DNA of 64,000 nt from Psychrobacter luti (GCF_014192115.1 NZ_JACHXL010000003.1:248001-312000); one strand, 5' to 3'. Positions 48,313 to 56,447 are shown, numbered from the stretch's first letter. The notes: generated by a model not told the origin, from the letters alone. Translations and numbers: made by a program.

Positions 48313-48835
48313 TATTTATATTTAGTCGCAGCAATATTAGCTAAGAATTATGTTTGAGTCATTTATAACTATAGGGTCTATTGGCAATGTGAACATAAAT
48401 GTATGAACTATTTACCACCTATAGAGGTGGAGGAGTTCTGCCTGAATGGGCTAAAAATGACTACATTTTGCCAAGCAGTATCAGATAGATTGTCGATATT
48501 GTCCGCGCTAATTTTACTGTTTAAATGCAGTTCATCTCATTTTTGTCAGCATTTTTAAAATGAGAGTACACCTTAATAATGTGGGGTTTTAATAAAAAAC
48601 CATACTCTAAGCACTACAAAGTAAGAACAAAGGTAACCTTTGCTGTCAGTCATGATAAGAAAATGAGGTTACCTTTAACTTATATGAGTCACGATTATTT
48701 AATAATCATCCGCTAGTGAGAAGCCAGCATGTCTACTTTGACGTCTCAGCTATGATGTTGACACGCCTGAGCAGCTTGTTTATGCCAAGCAACAAGGCTG
48801 GATTGATGAGGGGTATTAAAGACAGCGAATATTCT
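48313..48835. other. Intergenic region with two hairpin-forming repeats
   Basis: No gene is supported. A perfect 6-bp hairpin CCACCTATAGAGGTGG (48415-48430) is followed by GGAGTTCTGCC, a layout that resembles the hairpins at IS200/IS605 ends, but no transposase or second end is seen. An 11-bp perfect inverted repeat AAAGGTAACCT / AGGTTACCTTT (48629-48639, 48666-48676) lies upstream of the GNAT gene and could be an operator. Confidence 0.35.
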
Positions 48836-49405
48836 ATGATACATGTGTTAGAAACAGAGCGGCTTATTCTCAGGCAGTGGCTGGCGAGCGACTTTGCTGT
48901 TTTTGCTGAAATGAATGCCGATGCTGAAGTGATGCGTTACTTTCCACAGCTATTATCTCCTACGCTAAGTGAAGTCATTGCTAATAAATGCCAGCGGCTC
49001 ATTACAGACAAAGGCTGGGGTTTCTGGGCGGTCAGCCGAAAAGGCCGTTCAGAACAGGATGACTTTATCGGTATGGTTGGCTTGAATGAGGCTCATGCGG
49101 ATATGCCTTTTGCCCCTTGTGTAGAGATTGGTTGGCGACTGCATAAGGATTATTGGGGACAAGGTTATGCAACTGAGGCCGCGCGAGCGTCGCTGAAATT
49201 TGCTGTTGAAGTTTTAGAGCTTAACGAGGTCGTTGCCTCCACCTCAGTCATTAATAAGCACTCTCAACTTATCATGCAGCGGATAGGCATGACCGATACA
49301 CAGGAAGGTTTTTATCACCCTATGCTTGACTCTGAGCACCCGCTTGCTGAGCATGTGCTCTATAAAATAACGCGTCAACAGTGGCAAAATACTGCCACGA
49401 CTTAA
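48836..49405 (+). CDS. GNAT family N-acetyltransferase (RimJ/RimL-like)
   Basis: The 189-residue protein begins MIHVLETERLILRQWLASDF, the standard opening of RimJ/RimL-type acetyltransferases. It has WGFWAVSRK, the acetyl-CoA site GWRLHKDYWGQGYATEAARASL, and the helper strand EVVASTSVINKHSQLIMQRIGM. The substrate is unknown. The frame stays open for 40 more codons upstream (to 48716), but that part matches nothing. The ribosome site is weak at either start, so the start is uncertain. Confidence 0.88.
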   Translation: MIHVLETERLILRQWLASDFAVFAEMNADAEVMRYFPQLLSPTLSEVIANKCQRLITDKGWGFWAVSRKGRSEQDDFIGMVGLNEAHADMPFAPCVEIGWRLHKDYWGQGYATEAARASLKFAVEVLELNEVVASTSVINKHSQLIMQRIGMTDTQEGFYHPMLDSEHPLAEHVLYKITRQQWQNTATT

Positions 49406-49433
49406 CTTTATTTATGATTACCATGAACTGGGT

Positions 49434-50105
49434 TTATTCAACACTATCTCGTGAAAACGTCAAAATATGACCTTTAAATGGCAAATCGAGATATGTGGTG
49501 TTTTCAGGCTTAACATGCTCACTGCTAAAACCATATTCCAGCATTTTACTGGTTAGCTTGTTTTTGCGGCCACGACCAGGGTCTACGACAATGACTTCAC
49601 ATTTTGGCAACGCATGACGCTCGATAAATTCGGCCAAAATATCAATATGTTGGTCCTCATAAAGTAAATCACTACCGATGATCATATCAAACTTGCCAAG
49701 ATGGCTATTGTCTTCTGCCCAGTCTAAGCGCTCAAAATTAATCTCTTTGTTATTATTTAGCGTGGTATTTCTATCTAAAAAATACTCGACCGTTGGATGA
49801 TAATCGGTCGCTGTAATGTCCGCATGCCGATGATTAAGCAGTAAGCTTGATAATGCCATGCCGCAGCCAACTTCCAAGATACGCTTTCCGGCAATATCAT
49901 AATCAAGCATATGATTGGCAAGCACCAAGCTTGACGGCCAAATCACGCCAAACATCGGCCATGACGCCGAGCAAATTCCGAGTTCTGATGCCTCATTATC
50001 AGGGTCACTAAATTGTTGATTGTCACGTAAAGTACAAATGTGGATGTCGGTGCTGCCAATTTCAATTGTTTGATAACGCACGCGCACGGTAGTCAGCGAA
50101 GTCAT
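49434..50105 (-). CDS. Class I SAM-dependent protein methyltransferase (METTL/ETFB-KMT type)
   Basis: The 223-residue protein has the seven-strand methyltransferase fold with motif I in RILEVGCGMALSSLLL, the acidic ribose ligand in ITATDYHP, and FDMIIGSDLLYED, close to the D-x-Y pattern of the methyltransferase-16 (protein lysine) group. The N-terminal WPMFGVIWPSSLVLA is also typical. The ATG at 50103-50105 is seven bases after AGGACAG and preferred to an upstream in-frame ATG. Its 3' end converges on the GNAT gene. The target protein is unknown. Confidence 0.85.
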   Translation of the reverse strand: MTSLTTVRVRYQTIEIGSTDIHICTLRDNQQFSDPDNEASELGICSASWPMFGVIWPSSLVLANHMLDYDIAGKRILEVGCGMALSSLLLNHRHADITATDYHPTVEYFLDRNTTLNNNKEINFERLDWAEDNSHLGKFDMIIGSDLLYEDQHIDILAEFIERHALPKCEVIVVDPGRGRKNKLTSKMLEYGFSSEHVKPENTTYLDLPFKGHILTFSRDSVE

Positions 50106-50475
50106 AAACTGTCCTAAAAAATAAGCAAAAATGCAAGGTTTGGCAAAGGGTGCCACTTTCGGGGAACATATGTATTACAAAAGGTGGTTTGAAGCTCGCA
50201 AATGTATAGATGTCTATCACGGATAACTGTTAAATGGTTATAGCAAGTATGACCTAACATTTGACAACTTGCTGTTAATTTTGAAGGTGTTCTTATTGCC
50301 GTATGAGCTTATGTAGAGAGCAGTGTTAATGGCAAAAAGCAAAGCGTGGAAAAGATAGCGGCAGCAGTTATACAACCATCATCATGAGACCGCTTAATAG
50401 CAAGGCATAAAAAATGCACCCCTTGTGGTTAAAGGGTGCATTTATACCAAGCTGCTAACGTAATTAAGTAAGGAT
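50106..50475. other. Intergenic region with a terminator of the upstream minus-strand cluster
   Basis: No gene is seen in these 370 bp. The Roadblock cluster terminator is at 50411-50446 and the promoter of the methyltransferase gene must lie in the remainder; no strong -35/-10 pair is evident. Confidence 0.4.
50411..50446 (-). terminator. Terminator of the Roadblock/PAS/PhnD-like cluster
   Basis: On the minus strand AAATGCACCC pairs with GGGTGCATTT and continues into a run of T. It lies about 30 bp after the last gene of the cluster, marking its 3' end. Confidence 0.85.
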
Positions 50476-51090
50476 TTAATTAGTAAATCTAAGCCCAGAG
50501 GTTTTTAATGCCCATACCAGCTCAACAAAGGCGCGATTGTTGGTCAAAGGTTCGCCATCGATGATAAGCACATAACCTGAGCCATCAATCCATAAGAACA
50601 CAAAACTGGTTTCAGGAATCAGCAAATCGACTTGCTGAAAGAAAGAGATAGCTTGGCTTTCTACTGCCCAGCCGCGTTGCTTTTGGCGTAGCATAAAGCC
50701 TGAAAAGTCAGCTGCCGCCACACTGAGCATGTCCGCTTCTTCTTGGCTATAGCCAATCCGTGCCAAACAGAAACCTTCATCAGAACCAATCGCCGCACGG
50801 CGTTTACCAGACAGGCTTGAAACCACATAGGGTAAAAACTGGTCTAATGGTAAGTTTGGCGCAGGCAAAAACAGCGACAGCTTCTCAATCCAGCCATGCT
50901 CTAAAAAGCTATCTAACCACTGATCAGAATAACGCTTGAGCCAATCAGCGGCTAACAAAGTCTCGTTATAGGACAATAAGTCTTGTAGTGATAACTGCTC
51001 AGCCGTTGGCTCACTTTGTGAAAATGCCTCAAAAATGCCAGCTGGGGTCAAGGTAAGATAGGTTTTATCAGCGTTTAAATAAGAAGACAT
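50476..51090 (-). CDS. Unassigned 204-residue protein with a possible Roadblock/LC7-like half
   Basis: This protein has no membrane segment or signal peptide. Residues about 1-85 are helical. From residue 90, the pattern RRAAIGSDEGFCLARIGYSQEEADMLSVAAADFSGFML in outline, then strands FVFLWIDGSGYVLIIDG and a closing helix, follows the order of a Roadblock/LC7 fold (strand, turn, helix, two strands, helix), with the IGSDEGFCLA stretch matching the D-x-x-G-x-x-x-A turn. This is my reading; similarity is weak. It is the last gene of the minus-strand cluster, 67 bp after the preceding gene, and a terminator follows. Confidence 0.6.
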   Translation of the reverse strand: MSSYLNADKTYLTLTPAGIFEAFSQSEPTAEQLSLQDLLSYNETLLAADWLKRYSDQWLDSFLEHGWIEKLSLFLPAPNLPLDQFLPYVVSSLSGKRRAAIGSDEGFCLARIGYSQEEADMLSVAAADFSGFMLRQKQRGWAVESQAISFFQQVDLLIPETSFVFLWIDGSGYVLIIDGEPLTNNRAFVELVWALKTSGLRFTN

Positions 51091-51157
51091 AGCGGCTACC
51101 CGTTAGATGGATTTTTTATGATGGGGTTAAAAATAAGCAAGTTAGGATCTAGGCGTT

Positions 51158-51775
51158 TTATACATTTGTAGTTTGGTCAAGTTTTTGCTGACAATGATTC
51201 CAGCGCTCATCAAATTGCCAATCACTTTTGCCTAAGCGAAACCAAACCAAGGAGAACGCCAGACGGTCATGACGAGCGATACAATGGGCAAAAAACTCGT
51301 TTTCGATTTGTTCTATGGTGTCCAAGTCTTGATTATCACGGGCAAGCATCAAGTCGCTGGTGATATCTTTGGCGATTTCTTTGGCATCATCACTACTGAT
51401 ACGCAGACGCTGGGTTTGTTCATTTAACGATGGCGAGACCAGTACGCTCCAGCGCGTTGCTAGCATACTGTTTTTTTGAATATAGCTTTTTTTATCAATA
51501 CAATCACGAAAACCTTGCTCGATATGCGGCAGCATGCGACCTTGCAAGCGGGTAAACATATTGGTGACATCATAGGGAATGTCATACCAGCAGCCATAAA
51601 AGAAGTCGGCCACTGCGCCTTGCAGCGGCTCTTTTTCATTTAAAAGTAGGGCCGCATTGATGCGTTGTTCGTGAAAATGTCGATTGTTTGGGGCGATAAA
51701 TATCTTACGTGAGTAAAGACGATAGACGCGCCGCGCCGCCATTTCACTTTCTTTAATGAGATCTAAATCAGACAT
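51158..51775 (-). CDS. Unassigned 206-residue helical protein of the Roadblock/PAS cluster
   Basis: No family is recognised. The product is soluble, mostly helical, and rich in Arg, Asp and aromatic residues (MSDLDLIKESEMAARRVYRL at the start; FFYGCWYDIPYD near residue 60; FDERWNHCQQKLDQ at the end). The ATG at 51773-51775 has AGGACA five bases upstream and is preferred over a longer frame. It lies between the PhnD-like gene (189 bp upstream) and the 204-residue gene (67 bp downstream). Its function can be guessed only from context, as part of a signalling cluster. Confidence 0.6.
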   Translation of the reverse strand: MSDLDLIKESEMAARRVYRLYSRKIFIAPNNRHFHEQRINAALLLNEKEPLQGAVADFFYGCWYDIPYDVTNMFTRLQGRMLPHIEQGFRDCIDKKSYIQKNSMLATRWSVLVSPSLNEQTQRLRISSDDAKEIAKDITSDLMLARDNQDLDTIEQIENEFFAHCIARHDRLAFSLVWFRLGKSDWQFDERWNHCQQKLDQTTNV

Positions 51776-51964
51776 AAGAGTGTCCTGTGAGCCATAGCTG
51801 TTATTCAATAAGTGCCGTTTAATGCTGATTGTTAAGCAGTTACTATCAAACAATTACTGCTAAACAAACATTATTAAAAGAGCGCTGTTAAACGAACGCT
51901 ATTCAATAACTACTATGATTTAAGTAAGATGCCAATTAACCATAAACCATGAATCACAAATAGG

Positions 51965-52714
51965 CTAATCAAGTAAGGTTTGCATCAAATCAATCATAAA
52001 TTCAGCGTCTTCTTCATCCATGGCTTCAAAACCTTGAGGCATCCCAAGCTCAGCCAAGGCTTCTTTACCATCATCATCGTTATGCAGATTAAGAATCGCA
52101 TCCATCAAGGTGTCAGTATCAGTAAAGCCTTCTTTAATCAGTAAGACATGGCTGATATCTGCCAAATCACTCTCGATTAGCACTGATAACTGCGCTTTGG
52201 TTAGACGTGAAAAACTATGGAAAATCTCCGCCATAAAGAACGCCACTTGTGCGTCACCTTTAATTACTTGGCGCGCTGCCGCTTGATAAGTTTCAGTCAC
52301 CTTCCAATTAAGGTCAGCCTCTGCTATATCGACCGCTTCAAGCAGGCGTAAACCAATCAGCTTTACATCGCGATTATCAGCCATCGCCACGCTAGCACCA
52401 GCTTTAATATCTTCTAGGCTATTGATATCGCTATTAGCCGCAGCGGCAATCACCATCTCATCCGATTTGCCAATAGGACGCGCAACCGCACGGTAGCCTT
52501 GCTCACGAATAAGCGTCGCAGCATCAAAAGGATTGGCGTAAATAACCTGAATATCGCCTTGATTGATAATGCCTTGTTGCTCAGCTTGCGAGCTGGGTAT
52601 GTTTAGGTGCATATTGAGATTGGCACGCTTTTGAATCAAAGTGTTAAACATGTGCCAGCCTGCAAAACGCTCAGGCGAAAAATCAGGGGCGATTAACATA
52701 TTATGTGTCGTCAT
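51965..52714 (-). CDS. PhnD-like substrate-binding protein without a signal peptide
   Basis: The 249-residue protein has the type-2 periplasmic-binding fold of the PhnD/SsuA group: MLIAPDFSPERFAGWHMFNTL at the start, then VIYANPFDAATLIREQGYRAVARP, SLEDIKAGASVAMADNRDVKLIGLRLLEA and the hinge region QVIKGDAQVAFFMAEI in outline. Normal members carry a lipoprotein or Sec signal; this one starts inside the domain after a few polar residues, so it should be cytoplasmic. No ABC permease or ATPase gene is near. It starts three bases after the PAS gene ends, so the two are probably one operon and may act as a ligand-sensing pair. A very acidic tail (EAMDEEDAEFMIDL) closes the protein. Confidence 0.72.
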   Translation of the reverse strand: MTTHNMLIAPDFSPERFAGWHMFNTLIQKRANLNMHLNIPSSQAEQQGIINQGDIQVIYANPFDAATLIREQGYRAVARPIGKSDEMVIAAAANSDINSLEDIKAGASVAMADNRDVKLIGLRLLEAVDIAEADLNWKVTETYQAAARQVIKGDAQVAFFMAEIFHSFSRLTKAQLSVLIESDLADISHVLLIKEGFTDTDTLMDAILNLHNDDDGKEALAELGMPQGFEAMDEEDAEFMIDLMQTLLD

Positions 52715-52717
52715 GAT

Positions 52718-53212
52718 TTACGCTTCCTCGTCTTTTTTCATTTGGGCATATTGAGCGATTGCCGCATCAATCTTGCTGCGTGATGGCTTACGGCGCACCG
52801 AAGTATAGCCAACGGTTTCGCCGCGGCGTACATTTGGCACCACAGTGGCATACACCCAATAATGGCTGCCATCTTTACATAAGTTTTTCACATAGCCATG
52901 CCATTTTTGCCCAGCAGCAGCGGTCGCCCATAAATCTTTATAGGCCGCTTTTGGCATGTCAGGGTGACGTAAAATATAATGCTGCTTGCCAATTAATTCA
53001 TCGACGTCATAGCCGCTAATCTCGACAAAGGCATCATTAACGTGGGTCAAAACACCGTTTAAATCGGTACGTGACACAATCAGCTTACCGTCAGGGTAAG
53101 GGCGTTCGATACCGGTATCATAAACAGTGCGCGAAGTGCCATCGTGATAAGTCATGCTGACTTGTTCGGCTGGCATCTCAGGCTTCATGGCGTCGGGGAG
53201 TGGAGAACCCAT
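52718..53212 (-). CDS. Stand-alone Aer-type PAS domain protein
   Basis: The 164-residue protein is essentially one PAS domain (about 45-145). The match to the FAD-binding PAS domain of the aerotaxis receptor Aer is close in outline: SRTDLNGVLTHVNDAFVEISGY, then GKQHYILRHPDMPKAAYKDLWATAAAGQKWHGYVKN and HYWVYATVVPNVRRGETVGYTSVRRKPS. The rest of Aer (HAMP, membrane helices, signalling domain) is absent, so output must be through a partner. A redox or oxygen sensing role is inferred from the Aer likeness. The N-terminal 40 residues are polar with a Pro/Glu/Thr flavour. The start has GGAG close upstream. Confidence 0.85.
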   Translation of the reverse strand: MGSPLPDAMKPEMPAEQVSMTYHDGTSRTVYDTGIERPYPDGKLIVSRTDLNGVLTHVNDAFVEISGYDVDELIGKQHYILRHPDMPKAAYKDLWATAAAGQKWHGYVKNLCKDGSHYWVYATVVPNVRRGETVGYTSVRRKPSRSKIDAAIAQYAQMKKDEEA

Positions 53213-53259
53213 TGTAATCTCCTTTATTTATCATTATTTTGATAATTATTAAAAAGCGG

Positions 53260-53330
53260 ATTTGGTTTCAGTTTATGGTCTTAAACGTATGGTTGAAACT
53301 AATTGCTTAAGCCGCTGTCTGAAACCAAAT
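53260..53330. repeat. Inverted repeat in the gap between the Roadblock and PAS genes
   Basis: ATTTGGTTTCAG (53260-53271) and CTGAAACCAAAT (53319-53330) are perfect 12-bp complements 47 bases apart. They lie in the 387-bp gap upstream of the PAS gene start (53212), which otherwise shows no gene. They could be an operator pair or form an mRNA stem in the leader of the PAS gene. Confidence 0.5.
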
Positions 53331-53599
53331 GGTTAAACTCAAATATAAAACTTGTCTGTTAAAACTGTTAAATAAGGCTCGATATAGGCTCCAAATACTT
53401 CATGGTGGTTAGGCTTTTTAAGTGTTCGGTAAATCCGTGTTTAACCAATCCAACCACCTATTCAATATAAACAGTGTGCAATACCTTAAATAATTTTTAT
53501 AAGACAAGGTGTCAGTTTTCATTTAAAGTGTTGTTTATTAAATAATTTATAGTGCTGATAGCGCATAACACTGTATCGAAAAACCTTTAAATTTAGCAG

Positions 53600-53962
53600 T
53601 TAAATCAGTTTTGCAAGGGCTTCAGAGGCCCGTTTAATGTCTAAGAATATTAAACCCAGTTTGGCATTTGGTTTTGCCATAATGGTTAATACCGCTTCAT
53701 CGCCTGATGAGGTCATAATCACGTAGCCTTTTTCGCCTTGGATCATAATACGGTCGATACTACCACGAGCCAATTCACGACCTGCGCGGTCACCTAATGA
53801 CAATAAAGCGGCAGACATCGCGCCAACACGGTCTTCATCAACGCCTGTCGGTAAGGCCGATGCAATCATAAGACCGTCGTTAGAGATAAGGGCCGATGCT
53901 TCCACATCGGCTGATGAGCTGTTTAGGTCTTCTAAGATTTGCTGGAATGAATCTGTACGCAT
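53600..53962 (-). CDS. Roadblock/LC7 domain protein
   Basis: The 120-residue protein is a classical Roadblock/LC7 (MglB-like) domain: a first helix (DSFQQILEDLN), the strand-turn ASALISNDGLMIASALP, the helix AMSAALLSLGDRAGRELARG, and strands IMIQGEKGYVIMTSSGDEAVLTIM, ending with the long helix ASEALAKLI. Such proteins dimerise and regulate small GTPases or act as scaffolds. No MglA-type GTPase gene is near. ATG at 53960-53962 is chosen because the family begins there and AGAGA precedes it. It is upstream of the PAS gene on the same strand, 387 bp apart. Confidence 0.9.
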   Translation of the reverse strand: MRTDSFQQILEDLNSSSADVEASALISNDGLMIASALPTGVDEDRVGAMSAALLSLGDRAGRELARGSIDRIMIQGEKGYVIMTSSGDEAVLTIMAKPNAKLGLIFLDIKRASEALAKLI

Positions 53963-54657
53963 AACAATTTCTCTGTAACGAGTGATTAAATGGAAAAAGT
54001 GACACAATAAGAAGGAATAAAATCTTCAATAGTCTGTGATGAGCGGGCAATATTATAAACCCTTACTATTAGTATTGATATAGAGAAACTCTCGTTAAAG
54101 GCCTAAAGTTGCTTATTTTTAACCTTTGAGTGCGCTTTGATGACCGTCTATCTTAGACAGTCTATTTTTAGTAAATATAAGTTGGCTAGTATGATTATGT
54201 TTTACAAGTTTGAACCTTTATTTAATCATCTAAATAATTAAATAAAACAGTGAATGCCATGTCATTACCCTATGTTTTGTTTATGCAATGGCATTAAAAA
54301 AGCCAAATAAATGTAAAGGTTTTTTGACCCATGAGTTTTCACGACCACGTCGTCGATAGCTTATAATGAGAAAAATGTCCATTATAACTTTTCATGATGG
54401 CGATATTTACTAGACTTATACACCAAAAAAATGATATATAGTTATGAGATAAAACTTGTTTGTGCTTCTGGGTTTATGATTTAGAGACACATTCAGTTGG
54501 CTTCTAATCCCATCAGTTCCTATACCTAGCAGCACTCAGCAGCGTATAGGTACGATTTCAATCCCACACTCGCGTTTTTCATCCCGTCGTTTGCGGTTAA
54601 ACGATAAAACGCCGGTGTAAATCAGCATGATTACCATTTTTACCTTAAGGAACCTAT
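53963..54657. other. Intergenic region with the gdhA leader
   Basis: No gene is supported in the 695 bp. A TATAAT at 54362-54367 with a 13-bp palindrome ACGACCACGTCGT (54341-54353) directly before it marks a likely gdhA promoter with an operator. The leader of about 285 bases contains a hairpin (CCTATAC at 54519-54525 with GTATAGG at 54544-54550) and a second short stem near 54594-54610 (CGTTT with AAACG). The Roadblock promoter must lie in the first part, in AT-rich DNA without a clear consensus. Confidence 0.45.
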
Positions 54658-56004
54658 ATGAGTATCAGTCAGGCAATCGAAAAAGTTGAAGCACGTTACG
54701 CCCACCAACCTGAGTTTATTCAGGCAGTAAAAGAAGTTGCAATCACTATTGCCCCGCTATACGACGCTCATCCGGAATATGAGACCCTCAAAATATTTGA
54801 GCGTCTTGTCGAGCCTGACCGTGTTTTCGCTTTTCGTATCAACTGGGAAAATGATAAAGGTGAAGTACAGGTAAACCGCGGCTGGCGTGTACAGTTTAGT
54901 AACGCCTTAGGTCCTTATAAAGGTGGCGTCCGCTTCCATCCTACCGTCAATCAATCGGTGCTAAAGTTTTTAGGATTTGAGCAGATTTTTAAAAACGCTT
55001 TGACGGGTTTGCCAATGGGCGGCGGTAAAGGTGGTGCTGATTTTGATCCTAAGGGTAAGTCTGACAGCGAAATTCGTCGTTTTTGCTACGCCTTTATGCG
55101 TGAGCTGCATCCGTACATCAGTAAAGACATTGATGTGCCGGCTGGTGATATCGGTGTCGGCGGACGCGAAGTCAGCTATATGTTTGCGATGTATAAGAAC
55201 TTGACGCGTGAGCACGGCGGTGTCTTGACTGGTAAGGGCGTGGGTTTTGGCGGTAGCTTGATGCGTACCGAAGCGACTGGATATGGCGCGGTTTATTTCT
55301 TAGAAAGCATGCTGGCTGCGCAAAACGACAACATTAAAGGTAAAAAGGTTCTAGTATCAGGTGCCGGTAACGTCTCACTACATGCTGCTGAAAAAGCGCA
55401 TATGCTAGGTGCAACGGTACTGACCGTATCTGACTCACAAGGGACGCTTTATGATGCAAACGGCATGGATCAAGAAAAAATTGATTGGCTAAAACAACAA
55501 AAAGCCCAAAGCAAACCATTGTGTGACTATGTTGATGTGTATGGTGGTGAGTGGCTAGCTAAGCAAAAGCCATGGCATATCAAAGGTGATATCGCCATTC
55601 CATCAGCGACTCAAAACGAAGTCAACGAAGACGATGCTAAGTTAATGGTTGAAAACGGCATCAAATATATTGCCGAAGGCGCTAATATGCCATTGACCGC
55701 TGAAGCGATTGATTATATTCGTCTGCATCGTGTGCACTATGCGCCAGGTAAAGCGGCTAATGCGGGCGGTGTTGCCGTATCTGGTCTTGAGATGTCACAA
55801 AACTCAGTTCGCCAATATAAAACCTTTGAAGAAGTCGATGAGCGCTTAAAGTGCATTATGAAGAATATTCATGACTGTGCAGCTGAAGCGTCAGAACAAT
55901 ATGGTCAAACTGATGATGGCTATATTGACTATATGGCGGGTGCAAATATCGTTGGTTTTAAACGCGTGGCTGATGCGTTGTGTGCTTATGGGATTTTGAA
56001 CTAA
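54658..56004 (+). CDS. gdhA: NADP-specific glutamate dehydrogenase
   Basis: GdhA makes glutamate from 2-oxoglutarate and ammonium. At 448 residues it matches the hexameric enzyme of E. coli (447). The substrate-binding region GGGKGGADFDPKGKSDSEIRRFC, with the catalytic Lys in LPMGGGKGG, and the cofactor region VSGAGNVSLHAAEKAHMLGA are present, along with the end AGANIVGFKRVADAL. AAGGAA lies seven bases before the ATG. It stands alone, followed by a terminator. Confidence 0.96.
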   Translation: MSISQAIEKVEARYAHQPEFIQAVKEVAITIAPLYDAHPEYETLKIFERLVEPDRVFAFRINWENDKGEVQVNRGWRVQFSNALGPYKGGVRFHPTVNQSVLKFLGFEQIFKNALTGLPMGGGKGGADFDPKGKSDSEIRRFCYAFMRELHPYISKDIDVPAGDIGVGGREVSYMFAMYKNLTREHGGVLTGKGVGFGGSLMRTEATGYGAVYFLESMLAAQNDNIKGKKVLVSGAGNVSLHAAEKAHMLGATVLTVSDSQGTLYDANGMDQEKIDWLKQQKAQSKPLCDYVDVYGGEWLAKQKPWHIKGDIAIPSATQNEVNEDDAKLMVENGIKYIAEGANMPLTAEAIDYIRLHRVHYAPGKAANAGGVAVSGLEMSQNSVRQYKTFEEVDERLKCIMKNIHDCAAEASEQYGQTDDGYIDYMAGANIVGFKRVADALCAYGILN

Positions 56005-56033
56005 GTATTTATTAAAAACTAACGCTGTCTCTT

Positions 56034-56073
56034 AAAAGCCGTGCTTATCTTATATGATAGGCGCGGTTTTTTT
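56034..56073 (+). terminator. Terminator of gdhA
   Basis: AAAGCCGTGCTTATC pairs with GATAGGCGCGGTTTT (three G-T pairs) around TTATAT and ends in a T run, 30 bp after the stop codon. Confidence 0.85.
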
Positions 56074-56202
56074 ATAGCTGGTTTTATTTAAAATTTGAGA
56101 CATAAACATTTATTAGCCAGTAAATGCTAGCAATCTTACCCATGCTCACTGTTTTTGTACGTTTATTCTTACCCAATTACGTTAGTATAGTAGTAAGTCA
56201 GT

Positions 56203-56272
56203 GTTGCATAACCTGCGTTGTCGGTTAAAATTATTATTAATATTAACCGTCACTTAGCTTGGCCAATGCAAC
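56203..56272. repeat. Nested inverted repeats upstream of the amino-acid ABC transporter
   Basis: GTTGCAT (56203-56209) pairs with ATGCAAC (56266-56272), and inside it CGGTTAA (56222-56228) pairs with TTAACCG (56243-56249). The set lies about 175 bp before the transporter start, within the otherwise empty stretch 56074-56447. A two-tier RNA structure or an operator pair are both possible. Confidence 0.4.
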
Positions 56273-56447
56273 ATAATATAAAAACAGTATTGAAAAATAT
56301 CTTTAGCATCCTCAAATCGGGAAATCAAAGCCAAGTATGACAGTCAATAGGCTCGATTTTTTAGTCAAAACTGTTTGCTCCGTTTTTCTCCCTATTTGTT
56401 GGTCTGATACTTTTTTGCATTATTCACCTACTTTATAAGGACGTCTT

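Noticed and set aside
51965..52714. Phosphonate ABC transporter gene set
   Set aside because: Only a binding-protein fold is present, without signal peptide, permease or ATPase.
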